From contig NC_092463.1 of the NCBI RefSeq assembly GCF_047495875.1, positions 14,131,224 through 14,195,223 of the forward strand: a stretch of DNA of 64,000 bases, written 5' to 3'. The notes beneath the pieces were generated by a model. That model was not told the origin of the DNA. It made no database searches and saw only the letters and a list, made by a program, of their open reading frames with translations. Positions within the stretch are counted from its first letter, which is position 1, and each line of letters opens with the position of its first letter. The position numbers were made by a program, and so were the translations under genes. This document shows, piece after piece, positions 25,639 to 37,555 of the stretch. The DNA is from Pithys albifrons albifrons (Eukaryota; Chordata; Aves; Passeriformes; Thamnophilidae).

Positions 25639-27185
25639 CCTCGGATGCATTCTCCTCTGATTTTGCCTTTTATTAGCTTCCTTAAAACTTATCAGTGACA
25701 TCAAACTTACAGAAGCAGTTCATCTGATGGAGCTGCAAGTTCTGCACATGTATCTTATATTTGCCCTGCACTTCTCTCTACTGTAAGAAAATTATTATAA
25801 TGATGAAGAAGGAAGACAATCTTGTTATAAACTGACTGCAGACAGATTTATTTCCTATTTCAAATGTGAATAGTATGTCTAAGGTATATTGTCCCAGTTT
25901 CAGCTACATTGTGTTATTGCAACATGGCAAACAATTTAAAAATAGTATTTACTTATACAAAGAGAAATGCAATAATATGTGTGCATCTTGTGCAGTCTAT
26001 AATTATTATTCCGTTTTATAATAAAAATAAATGCATTTTGAAAGTCTTGAAAGAATACTGAAGAATGTTTCTGTGGGTTTTTATGACAATTTTTAAAGGT
26101 TTAAGCCATTTCTGTTTACAGAAGTATTTATATAACCCTAGTAAATGTAGTCAATGATAATAAAAAAACAATTATGGAGGAAAGGCTTTCCTAATGTTTT
26201 ATCTCATAGACCATTCTTGCCAAACAAAAGAATCTGAAATGACCTAGTTACATGAGTCCTTTCCTTTCTGCATCCTGACAAGGATCTACAGGCCCTAAAG
26301 GAACCTGGATCGAGCATTTTCATCCCTGGAGAAAAATTATTAACACTAATCCTTGTCTTTGAACACAGCAACCTTTTGATTGGTGTAATTGAGCTACATT
26401 ACCTCACTTTTCTACTTCTGTCACAGCATCCTATAGATGTAGCACAACTGAATTCATGAGCCTCATATAGAAAGGGTCAGAGTATAAATATGTTAATAGT
26501 GTGCTGGCTTGCAAATTATGATTTTTTTATCAAGTCTCAGTTAATTACATTGCAAGGGTTTGAAGCCAGGCTGAATTTTACTCCTGTAAATCTGCAATGC
26601 TAAGTGTCCTTAAGTAGACAAAGTGAGAGAATTCCATAAGAATTTGCATGAAATACTTGAACCTGATTTTTACAAGAAACATCTGGTTTTAGAGATGCCC
26701 GAATATCATGTGCATGACTAGCTGTTTCATGCCTGAACATGTAAAATGAATCACGCTTGCTTCTAGGCTATATCACATGCTTAAAAGAAAAAATAAGCAG
26801 AGGAAGCACTTAAAACCTGTGTCACTTTCCAGCCTGGACTGGTGTGTTATAAGCCAGTCCACCCAAAACTACTCATCAGTTCTTTTAGGTTATTTTAGAT
26901 TGTGATAAAAAATAGGAAAAAGTGCTGTGATGCATATCTGCTGCACTGATGGATATGGCAAAAAGTTGGTAAAGCAGTTTATAGATAGTTGAGTAAAACT
27001 GAAAAAAACCAAAACAAACCAAACCAAAAACATCCAAACTCATCCCATGGACAATTGAGGACTTTTCAATTCCCATTTATCTGGAGTCCCCTAATTGCCA
27101 TGTTAGCCAGCCTTGGGGAGAATTTTTTTGCCATGGAAATTATAAAGGCATCTCAGTGGAAGATAGGGTACAAATTCAGGATGAC
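25639..27185. other. Unique AT-rich DNA, no gene recognised
   Basis: No gene or mobile element recognised. An A-rich tract with AAACC and AACCAAA units lies at about 27000-27032, ahead of the CR1 fragment. Confidence 0.5.
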
Positions 27186-27301
27186 AGGGTTTTGAGCAAT
27201 CTGATCTTAGTACAAGATGTCACTGCCAGCAATTGGGGGGTTGGAACTAGACATTCTTTAAAGGTCCTTTCCGACCCAAACCATTCTGTGACTCTGTGAA
27301 A
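27186..27301 (+). mobile_element. CR1 LINE 3' end, plus orientation
   Basis: About 115 bp of CR1 3' terminus. It contains 'ggttggaactagacattct' and ends with 'ccattctgtgactctgtga', the tandem octamer repeat that closes CR1 elements. The short length reflects strong 5' truncation. It shares subfamily features with the minus-strand fragment at 39003. Confidence 0.9.
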
Positions 27302-30300
27302 CAAATGTGCTTGGGGGAAATAACTTATGCTGAGAATTGAGAAAAAAAATAGTGTAGGGAACCTGGAGCAGGGGGTTTCCCACCAATCTGTTCTGAAAGT
27401 GACGAAAACACTTATATAAGATGGCTTCACTCTGAGTCATACACCTAAAGAATGTGAAAACTCTCTGCTCAGAATCTATCTCCACACATTCTTGATATAG
27501 CAAATCGCATTGTGATTGTGGCACCAAAGGCACTTTTAAAAGTACATACTTTTCTCCAGGTCAATCTTCTCCTTTCATTGCTCTTTTACAACTATTAAAG
27601 GCAACATCCAGGAAAGTGGAAAGGGGGAAGCTGGAGATGCTTCTGGTGTTGTCTCTCATGAAATGGAAAGTCAGGATTCCTATGTTTAAAGACAGGCAAG
27701 TTTGCGCTCAGTTTAGCCTTTTCTCCAGGTGATGCATATATTATAAAATTATGTTCCTAAAAGCCAGGATGGAGAGTCTCGTGGTTCCTGGAGAGCAGTT
27801 GAACTACAGATCTATCTCTGTCCTTAAACCTATCAGAGAGCTTTGCTGTGACCTGAGACAGGCCATGTCTCAAGGGGTTGATCTCATCTAACTTTAAAGA
27901 TCTGAATGCAGGCACCTGAGCCAGTTACCCATGCACCTTTTACTGTCAATTGAGGGAAATAGGCATCTTTAGGGTATATTTTTTTTGTCTGAGTTTCTTC
28001 TCTAGAAGAAGCTATGTTGTGTATGTTACAGATGTATGCACTTTATTGGACTGCTTTCACCCCTGAATTTTCCTTGTATTTGGACCTTTTCCTATGATTT
28101 TACCTGACTTTGCTATTTGGATTCTCTTCACAACAGATGAATGATACCAAGATGCAGCCGGCTTGCACACCTTCAGGTTAGCTGTTCTTTCTATTCAGCT
28201 GGAGAGGAGGTGACACACATACTACCTGGAAGTCAACAAAGATATTAATTTGTGTTCAATCTCAAATCAATTTCAAATAGACTGGTGGAACTGAAAAAAA
28301 ACCAAACAGAAACAAACCAAAAATCTGTTTTGGCTTGTGTATGAGTAAGAATTTGTTTATATAGCACTGCAGGGACTCAACTGTAATTCAGTTCCTTAGG
28401 TTATGAAATAAAAATATTATTATTGTAAGCCTTTTAGGTCTGCTGCCACTCCTATATATTTCTGTATCAATGAAATATTAAACATTAAATCAATCATTCC
28501 ATTCAGTCTTTAAAACAGTGAAAGCCTTACTATTTCTATATGCTTTGGTTCTGGAGTATCTTCATAACAGTGTTTCAACTATTCTAAAGAATTTCAAAAA
28601 GACATTTGTAATCTACAGGGTTATATCTTGGGGTTAGTTTAAGGGAACAACTGAATATATGATAGTATATAAAATTTATACCTGATTCTCAGAGATGCCT
28701 TTGAGCTACTGGTTCTGAGACTCAAAAGAGTTCACATTCCCTCCATATCTGAGTCTGAAAAGAGATTTAGTCTTGTTTTGTCTTAGTTTCCTGCCCCGGT
28801 TTTCATCCAGCTAACATGTAAGAACTGGAATTCAATATTTGCCTATGACTAAATGTTTATGTAGTGCTTGGCACAAGGAGTCTTGAAGCCTCATCCGTGG
28901 TCTCTACTGCAGTAGTAACTGTTTCTGAAGATCTATCAAAGGACCTGCCACGGAATGGAGATGAAGGACCACTGAGTGTTAAGCTATGATGTAGTGTATA
29001 TTCTTACAAGTCCCACAATAATTAGAATTAAATTGTTTCAATATAAAAGGCAATTCTATCAAACACTAACTGCAAATGTCTCCTCTTACTGCTATGCTAT
29101 TTGAGCAATAATGGGAAATGGTCAAAGTGTTTTTCACCCACATCTGGGCACCCTAACCTTCTCAGAGGATCTTGCCACCACAGCAGTGACATGACAGCTG
29201 TTTTCTTAGCAGCCACAACTTTCATGCAGTGGATTCCAGGACAAGCATACATCTGAAAAAACCCCAAAACCTGCAAGGCCATCTTTCAGTGATGACTACC
29301 TCTACAAGAAAGAAAAGGTAGACAAAAGTAAGAACATCTGCAACCTTCTCTGGAAAAGCTATTCCTCCTTATGAATATGAGTTCTTTTTGTTAAAAGGCT
29401 TTCCTCACTGGTAGCATATGTTTTAATAGATGATTTTCTGCTCTTCTCAGCCTTTAAAAAGCTATCAAAACCAATACCCAATGACTTTATCAGATGCTTA
29501 TCTAGGCTGGTGGTTTCAGTGGTCTTACTGATTTGCAGAGTCAGCTAACTGCTAAGCAAAAGCTGTACCTAGCAAGCAGGCTGCTTTCATGCCACAGCTG
29601 GTCTGCCAGAATACCTGCTGAAACTTTAAGAGTCAACAGGTGGAGGAATATCATGGTGCCCCACTGTTCCAACCTCACTGTTTTGTTGATAGGTTTGGGT
29701 GCACCTTATTTGTTCATGTAATGATCATACCCTACCACTACAACCACCAGACTAGTAATGCACTAGTGAACAATGGATTCCTAGTCATTTTAGAACAGAC
29801 ATAAAAACCTAAACCATGCTATCTGTTAGGAGAAGCAGGTGTGTTTTGTGAAGAAAAGAAATTCTGGATTTGACTACACAGGCAGATTAAGACATGGATC
29901 TAAAGTGGAGGGTTCAGATATGGCAGTAGATATAAAGAAACAAGTTTTTTCAGTGATGCAGTGAGCCAGGGTGCTCTCTGGTGTACAGTAAGTTCTGTTT
30001 CCATCCTCACATACTGATCAAAAGACCTGACATAATATAGGGGTGCAGAATTAAGCACAATGTACTATAAAAGGATTGTGAGTCTCAGATAATCTAGCAT
30101 GTTTCATGTGAACCATTAATTTTGTCAATATATATGAGTCCCATTCTGCACACTTGGTGTCAGCAGTTCTCATGCACTGGAATAGCTATAATGCCACCAG
30201 GTCTGCTTCTGTGGATAGCCATTATATGGGCAAAGGCTTAACAAAGACATTTATCTGTGAACATTTTGATAGCATTACCCCACAGTGTGAAGCCTGAGCA

Positions 30301-32516
30301 TTTACAGTTTCAAACTATCATTTAGTTTCTATATATCATATGCCAGCACTTGTTTGTCTAAACACATCATTCAAGAAAATACATTAGTGGGTTTAGTCAA
30401 TTATCTATTCCGTTTGTTTTCTTAGCTGCATGTGCTTTGAATGGTTACCTTAGCTCGCTACTGTGGTTCTGTGAGGTGTGTCCAAGAGTTAGAACAATAT
30501 TTCTCATGCTTACTGAAGCAGAGAAAAATAGTTGAGATCAGGAGCAATGAATTCACATGGTTCTGCTGCATTCAGCACATGTTTGGATCTGAGTGTTCTA
30601 TCTTTTCATAATAAAAATTCCAAGGAAGTCAGAAACAGACCTTACTGAATCTAAAAGCCCTGTAGGATCAGGGATCATTACAGATCAGGCATTTAATAAT
30701 ACTTTTAAGTGGTGTGCAGGTGTACTGAAAACAGCTAGGTGCTTAGGGATTTTTGACTAGTACTGGTATGACAACGACTGGTACGAAGTTTTGTGAAAAA
30801 AAACCAGAGCTTTGTCTGGGACTCGAACTTCTTCAATCTTGAAGTCAATGGCAGATTTTCCCAAGTTCACAGAAAAAAGGGCTGAAAAGAACTACTTCTG
30901 CCATCCAGTCTATCAGCTTGCAATAATACTCAATTATTTCCCCTCGATGTCAGCAAGAGTAGAACTACAGGCAGATAGAGGTCAGCCCTAAGATTTAAGT
31001 TTCCACAGGACTCTCTTATCATTCTTGCAGATATTGGCTCTGAAGTGTCACAAAAACACAGGAGTTCCTGTTCTTTCCACTGTTCAACAGGCTCCAAGGA
31101 GTGAACACCTCATCCTCTTCATTTAAGATCTCAGGATGGATTTGAACTGAAGTTGTGGAGGTGAAAGAGCTTGACAAGTCACACAGCTGCCTTTCTCTAA
31201 ACAGCTAGAATAGCATCAATTTTTTTATTCTATGCATCTCTCCCAAACTTTATTTTGAAGGAAAATAATGCACTGTGGAGTGAGCTGTCTTCTTTTTAAG
31301 ATAATAGCAAAGTATGTCTAACTCAAACCAACTGAACTAATTTGACAAAAAAGGATGCAAACAGCCTACCAGACTGTATTTAAAACAATTGTTAGCAATG
31401 AATAAATCCTGCTGGATTGCTTGATTTCATTAAAGATGTATTTGTTACCAAGCAGCTGGCACCCAAACAGCTGTTTTAAATAGAGATATTTTCCTGCTCT
31501 ATTTTATCCCGGTCTTCATTATTTTATTTGCACATTTTCAGAGACAATGACTACTGAATGGAATCAAAATGCAGATAAGCCTATCACATCCTTGTCTGAG
31601 CATGTGGTGGGTCAGGGGAGTGCATAGAAGAAATGACAGCCTGCTTCCCTTTCTACTATCCCTGAACATTATCTTTCAGGCTTTCAACAGTCAGTCATGA
31701 GCATAAAACCAAGCCTGAGACTGTCCCACTGATTAAATAATAAACTAAAGATATCACAGCATCTTTTCATTCACATCCATCGAGCAGAGTGGTCACAAAA
31801 TGAAGGCTCCCTGATGTTAAAATAGTGCTGCATAGTGGAGTTAGTTCCTTTTAAAGACCACTTTAAAGTATATTTAAACTGAACCCTACCCAGATGAAAC
31901 CTCTACACCATTATATAACACATATAATGAAGGTAACAGTCTTTGTGTTACATTTTGATAGCAAACCAGGTAGTTTTCCCTTGTGGCTATGTTGTCACCA
32001 AGCAAAAGCATTAACAGCTGAAGCATGGACAGCTTTTAGAGGGAAAATTCAGATAATAAAATAGCTGCAATTTTGAAATCAGTCCCAGGATTGCTTAGGT
32101 GCATTCAGCTGAGCCAAATTTCCAGCGAGTAATGTGGAAGCAAGATAAACTTAGATTTTCTTGATTTTCAGCCACATATCATCTCACTGTGGCCATGGTG
32201 ATGCTCTCAGTTCTGCATTCACATGCTCAAGTAGGAGGATACTCAGCAGAAAGACCAAGATGGCATTCCCTGCCAGTTCTGTGGCCTGTCAGCATTCTTT
32301 GGACATAGAATTCTATGCTTTTACCTATTCCTCATCTTCCAGTAAATCTGGGCTTTTAGGCTACAGATATGTTTGCACCAGTATTAGCATAACAAGAGAG
32401 AAAGGTGTCCTTTGCTGTCATTATTCTTAATGGTCTGCAAAACCAGTCACAATGAACCTTTACACAGTCACATGATATGGATAAATCCATGATGGCCAAT
32501 GTGGCTCAGGTGATAT
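27302..32516. other. Unique AT-rich DNA, no gene recognised
   Basis: No supported gene or repeat family. An A-rich AAACC tract lies at about 28290-28325. The stretch at 31380-31620 is rich in short E-box (CAGCTG at 31452 and about 31470) and AT-hook-like motifs and could be conserved non-coding DNA, but this cannot be judged from one sequence. Confidence 0.45.
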
Positions 32517-32536
32517 GTGCTAATATATATTAGCAC
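32517..32536. other. Perfect 20-bp palindrome
   Basis: GTGCTAATATATATTAGCAC is a perfect inverted repeat. Its inner 14 bases are identical to the palindrome at 14992-15005. Function unknown; it could be an extended AT-rich factor site or simply a cruciform-prone sequence. Confidence 0.6.
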
Positions 32537-32743
32537 TTTCCTGAAGTTACGAGGTACTTGGATCAAGGAGTTTCAATTCATTCTTGTTCTATATTTGGCC
32601 CAAGCAGCTGAAATCTCAAACTAAATCCAAATTAGAGAGATCACTCCTTGAAGACAAAAAAAGTTCAGACAAAAAAGGACTGAACTATATTGATGTTGAC
32701 TTACTTTAACTTCCCTTTGAATTTTATAAGGCAGATCCTGAGC

Positions 32744-32751
32744 TGACGTCA
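32744..32751. promoter_or_regulatory. Full consensus cAMP-response element
   Basis: TGACGTCA is an exact match to the palindromic CREB/ATF site and contains a CpG in a largely CpG-poor region. An isolated 8-mer can arise by chance about once per 65 kb, so activity is unproven. Confidence 0.3.
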
Positions 32752-35700
32752 TTAAAGCTATGCTGATGTGCATGACCCCAATTCAAACAAAAATCAAAAG
32801 CTTAATTATGGAAACATCGTACAAAGATTTATTCTTGCAACATTTTAGACTCTTTGACATTTGGGTGGTGGCAAGAACCTCATAAGAAAGCTTGTCTGTC
32901 ACCCCTGTTTCTAGACCAAAGAAGTTTGAGTAAACACACAAACCTTTTCTACTTGCATTGCAAACATTTCAAAGTCTGCCCAAAAGAAATCAGTGGGTAT
33001 TTTTTTAATATCCATCTATTCCTCCGTAGTTTGAAAAAATAAAGTCCTATTTTAGAAAGGTAAAAGGTTTCAATGGAACTTTAGATTCATCCTAACATCT
33101 TAGGCCCTGCTGTGTTGACCCTCCCCTCTCCCTCTGGTCTCTGCAGAATTTGTATGCAAAACCCATGAAAAGATTTTGGAACAGGCCATATATCTAAAAG
33201 CGTTTGACAAGAAACAGGGACTACTTGAAAGAAATGTCTTCTGAAGCAGCTTTTCTTTTCTTCTTTCCCCTTTTTCCTCCTGAATTCATGCACCCCTTAA
33301 CAACTTCACTGATACTTTAGCCTGTGTGGTCTTCGTCCAGCACAATAAATGAAAGACAGCAAACTCTATGTTGAAGTCACTGCTGGAAGGGAGAGGCTGT
33401 GTATGCCAAAAAAGAACCTGTCTTAGGAAGCATGTGCTGTATCCAATGGTTATTAGTTACTGTTATAAACCAGAGAACAACATACTTTCATAATAAAACA
33501 TACCTATTACATAACACATTTGGCCAGATGTTTGCCAAGTCATTAATTTCTCTCAGTGAAACCTGAGGAAGAGTGACTTTTAGCAAGAATTGGAAGAATG
33601 GCTTTACACACATCCACACATATTAAGTAGGGCATGTAGAATTAAGACAGGACATCTGCCCACATCAGTTTCAGGCAGCTGAATGTTACACCTGAGCCTT
33701 AGTCCTGCAAAATCCCACCCATTACTTGCAATGTACAGCGAAAAGGCTAGTAGATGTGTCTGAAGGATTCAGAATACATGCATATATAGGTTCTGTCCAT
33801 AGATCCCAGCTCAGTAAATCAGCAGATGATGATGCCAAAACAGAAAGAACTTTCATGAAATATGTTCTCTTTCTGGCTGGCTTTGGAGAACGGCTGAGCC
33901 TTTCATACAACCTCCCAAATCCTCTGTGCTTTGCCTTCAACAAAATATCCCCAAAATTAATTAGCTAAAATAAATTTGACTCCAAGAGTCTAGTCCAACA
34001 CAAAGCAGCAAGGTGCTCAAACATAAAAGTAAGGTAATATTTGTAAATACAATATAGACCAAGACTGACTGCAGGTTACACTTTGAACTTTATGATCTTT
34101 TGTAAGCGTTCGAGAGCTGGCTGACAGACTCTCAAACTTTTTCAAAAGTGACAGTCTGAAATTCTCATTGCTATGATATACTACATTGCTCTCTAGGAAA
34201 CCCTATTGGTACAATTTACCTGGCTTAAATACTATATAGATCAACTCTCCATACACAAAAGTACTTCTTTTGAAACCTCAGACATGTACCTAAGTAATCT
34301 TAGTTTAATATGTTAATGTCTGTCAGCTCAGCTGAGCCATGTACATGATGTTGGCTTTTGAATAGACTTAGACACTACTACATCTTGAGTAAATATCTTA
34401 TCCACTTGCATTTTGTGTAATCTAGCTATGTCCTGGGGTAATTGTGGCAATTCAGTTCATGCAGTAATGTATTACATAACAGAAATATGTTAAAGTCCCA
34501 ATTTAAATGGTGTTACTTTAGCAGATTGCATTCAGATAGTGAAAGACCCCTGTTATTTCAGTTTAAAGGTCACATTTGTCAATTTAAATTAACCTTGTTA
34601 AATTAAGAATTAAGCTCTGTCAACAATAATCAGACTTCGATCAAAGGGAAAAGTGTCCATCCTTCTTTTGTTCCCCTATAGGTACATAATTTCCAGCTTG
34701 GACTTTACTTGAGAGAGATGTCATCTTTTGATTAACTTTACCCTGACTTACTTTCCTCCCTGTCTGCATGTGCTACAAGAGTCAGATAGAGTCCTAGGCA
34801 AGTGTATGTGTCTGGAGCAGTGCCAGAATAGTATAGGGACTGGTGGATGCTACCCTCTCCCTGCGTCAGAGGTGACAGAATAACAAAATGTTTTATTGAC
34901 CACAAATACCATTTCAGCAATGTAGTCCGGTTTAGGAAAAAACAAAGGTCTTCTACCAGAATTACTTAAGCTAACACAGGTCTGTGTTACAAGCCTGTTT
35001 TAGGTTGCAACTAAGCATGTCTTTTAAATGAGACAAAAGCGGCAAAGTTTTGGTCACAGAGATGAATTTAACCGAGATAACAGAACAAAAGTACAGACTC
35101 AGTTTTCCTGCACTGACAGCTGTGCAAAAGCTGCACAGCTTTTTATCTGTGCAGAAGAAAACAGAGGCCAGACTACAATACTCTACATTTGGACAGCTTA
35201 AAACTAGGTCAGTGAGAGAGCACATCTGTCCAGAGTACCTTAGAAGAGCCTTTATTTCATTAAATGGCAAGGGCAAAAAGATGAAGTATGACCAATTTGT
35301 AGGAAAATATACAGCTCATCTCTGTGTGTCAAGGCATCCAAAAGTACAGCTGTATGAAAACACACGGTTTTGTAAAGTTCTAATCTCCACCTTGACTAAC
35401 ATACACTTCCTTTACCTCCCAGACACTCAGATTTAAATAAAACTATCCCACTTCGTGCTCATGGTTCACTAAAAGCTCAGCAGTCCTACAGAATGTAGCA
35501 GGCAAAGAGAGAACAATTAGGAAGAATCTTTAAAAGTACTTTTTTCATTATACTTTGGGGAAATATTTTTTTCTAATTCCGTCAATGATATGTTGTATTG
35601 TGCTGTCACTTTGGGCTTTGTCAGGCACGTCTGCTAATGTAATACAGTATGACTGACACAACATGTGACATGTCACCATGAAATGCATCACTTGGAAACT

Positions 35701-36633
35701 TTGACAAACACATTGAAGAGAAGGGACTGCAGCAAAAAGGCTGACTATTTATTTTCTTTATTTCTTTTTCTCTCCTTTTTTTCTCACTTCCTTTCTTCTT
35801 CTGTGTGAAAACATTATTTTAAAGATAAAGGCACAACTAGCAAAAGCACATAGAATTATTCTCTGAGTAAAAGGACTTGTTAGCCCTTTATTAACCATGA
35901 CAGAAACTGTGACAGCAAATCAGCAGGCTAAGAAGTTAATTTTCACAAGTGACCTAAAAAAATCCCCTGTGCTTTTTAATCTGCCTCTAAGAGGCTTCAG
36001 TAAAATATTTTTAGTTTTCATAATAGGTAGTGAGTCTTCTATAAAAGCAAATTCTAGTCCTAGTGAAACTGTTAATACAGACACAGAGAGAACTTCCCAT
36101 TTTAACAATCTCTTTCTGATGGCAGGGTGGAAGTGTAATAGACAGAGAAGCACCCAAGTGTGAGACTGACATCGGCATCTTAGACTGATGGAAATCAGGA
36201 CAGTTTTCATTTGTTTCTTTGACAATCCTGGAAATTCCGCGATTGGTGGAGCTGGTGAAGACTTTCCAGGAGCTTTCCATATTTCACTACCTGGATTGTA
36301 AATTGTTGTAATACACAACAATATGCGTTTGTAATAAAAAATGTATAAATATCTGTGAAGATAGCAGGCAGGCAGACCCACATAATTTTATTAATTTGAA
36401 GAAGTATACAAGCTCCTTCATTTAATGCCTTGAAAGACTGAGTGTGTTGTGGTTGAATGACAGCAGTGTCTCAAAACTACCCAGCATTACCCAAATAATT
36501 CCTCCTGGACAATTACTGGCTAGTTTTGACCTCAGATCTTGATGCAGAGATGCTCATTATATGCCTTTCTACACCTCTATTCTTTGAAGGTCAAAACAAA
36601 TTCTTCATTAACAGAAGGTACTATGCTGCACCC
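32752..36633. other. Unique DNA, no gene recognised
   Basis: The longest frames of the window lie here: 35050-35436 (+), 128 codons, and 35920-36381 (-), 153 codons. Neither shows a domain, signal peptide or composition that suggests a real protein, and opposite-strand frames overlap both. A polypyrimidine tract lies at about 35755-35800. I treat the whole stretch as non-coding. Confidence 0.5.
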
Positions 36634-36750
36634 GGCAGTTAAATGCCACCATGACACCCGATCCCACCAGATCTCGGAAGCTCAGCAAGGTCATCCCCAC
36701 TCAGTACTTGGATGGGACACCTCATAGGAATACTGGGGGCTGTAGGTTCT
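36634..36750 (+). pseudogene. 5S rRNA-like sequence (head of the SINE-like element)
   Basis: Blocks identical or nearly identical to vertebrate 5S rRNA appear in the right order: 'cccgat', 'gatctcggaagct', 'agtacttggatggga', 'ggaatact' and 'ctgtagg'. The box A region (agctcagcaaggtca) and box C region (tggatgggacacctc) of the internal promoter are partly preserved. The segment between them is diverged. It is not a functional 5S gene, because many conserved helix positions are changed and no T-run terminator follows directly. Confidence 0.85.
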
Positions 36751-36931
36751 AGTCCCAAGGACTTCACTGTCACCATCCAAGCTTGGCTGGCCATGGCAGA
36801 TGAACCTTAGGAGCAAAGGGTGGGGTCAGTTCCGCGCACGCTGTGCCTCACCTAAAAAATCCACTGCCCAGGCTTGAAAGACACACCCACATGGGCAGTG
36901 CCCTTCTGAAATCTTCATTCATGAAGCCTGG

Positions 36932-37009
36932 CCATCACATCATCACATCACATCACATCACATCACATCACATCACATCACATCACATCACATCACATCA
37001 CATCATCAC
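36932..37009 (+). repeat. CATCA pentanucleotide microsatellite
   Basis: About 14 near-perfect CATCA/ATCAC units with small irregularities (cacatcatcac) at both ends. It lies directly at the 3' end of the 5S-derived unit and probably began as its tail and then expanded. Frames reading through it (36843-37073) are artefacts. Confidence 0.92.
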
Positions 37010-37260
37010 CCTGTGCCCAACATTCAGCACAAATTGTCACAATACAAGTGAAATGTATGCACAAAGTCCATAATGAATGCCTGACAATTTGTTGTTTTTA
37101 TTAAAATAATTGTAAATTTTGAATACCCTGTGTTTAGCCATATACCTGGATAATTTTGCTTCCTTAACTCTGGAACTTGCCCTTTAAATTTAAGGAAGTA
37201 CTCTGGGTATGTAAATATATATGTTATATATTTTTGTTGATGGGACTTTAAACATAGTGT
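37010..37260. other. Short unique spacer
   Basis: AT-rich spacer between the CATCA tail and the TTTC array. Nothing recognised. Confidence 0.5.
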
Positions 37261-37270
37261 TTCTTTTCCT

Positions 37271-37360
<90 letters not shown>

Positions 37361-37380
37361 TTTCTTTTGTTTCTTTTTTT

Positions 37381-37472
<92 letters not shown>

Positions 37473-37555
37473 TCCTTTTTCTTTCTTTCTTTCTCTTTCT
37501 CTGTCCTTCTCTATTATTTTTTCTGCTTCTTTCTTTTCTTTTTTTTTTATATCTT
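37261..37555 (+). repeat. Long TTTC tetranucleotide microsatellite
   Basis: Two long blocks of near-perfect TTTC units (about 37269-37362 and 37380-37473, continuing to about 37496), separated by a short interruption, with a degenerate pyrimidine tail to about 37555. The opposite strand is GAAA, a polypurine tract that can form triplex DNA and is highly mutable. The apparent FLSFFLSF protein frames (37221-37583) are pure repeat translation. Confidence 0.97.

Larger units (their letters stand above)
36634..37009 (+). mobile_element. 5S-rRNA-derived SINE-like element with CATCA tail
   Basis: Three parts can be seen. The head (36634-36750) follows 5S rRNA along its full length. The body (about 36751-36931) is unrelated to 5S and contains two hairpins: nine-base arms cactgccca/tgggcagtg at 36862-36870 and 36892-36900, and cttcat/atgaag at 36913-36926. 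The tail (36932-37009) is an array of CATCA units. This head-body-tail plan is that of a SINE driven by an internal 5S-type RNA polymerase III promoter and copied by a LINE that recognises the body end. The partner LINE is not shown by the sequence; RTE- or CR1-like elements are possible. I found no clear target-site duplication and no second copy in the window. Confidence 0.7.

Noticed and set aside
27840..27900. Second possible MIR-like stretch (gctgtgacctgagacaggcc)
   Set aside because: The similarity is limited to a few words and does not extend.
28127..28186. Small exon-like stretch between an acaacag acceptor and a gttagc donor
   Set aside because: The donor is weak and the encoded peptide is too short to support.
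35050..35436. 128-codon plus-strand frame
   Set aside because: Composition is unremarkable, it resembles no known family, and a minus-strand frame overlaps most of it.
35920..36381. Longest frame in the window (153 codons, minus)
   Set aside because: No domain, no codon-like composition, overlapping frames on the opposite strand, and no splice or promoter context. A chance frame in AT-rich DNA.
36932..37009. CATCA array as a CRISPR-like or satellite array
   Set aside because: There are no spacers and the units are contiguous pentamers. It is a SINE-tail microsatellite in a eukaryotic setting.
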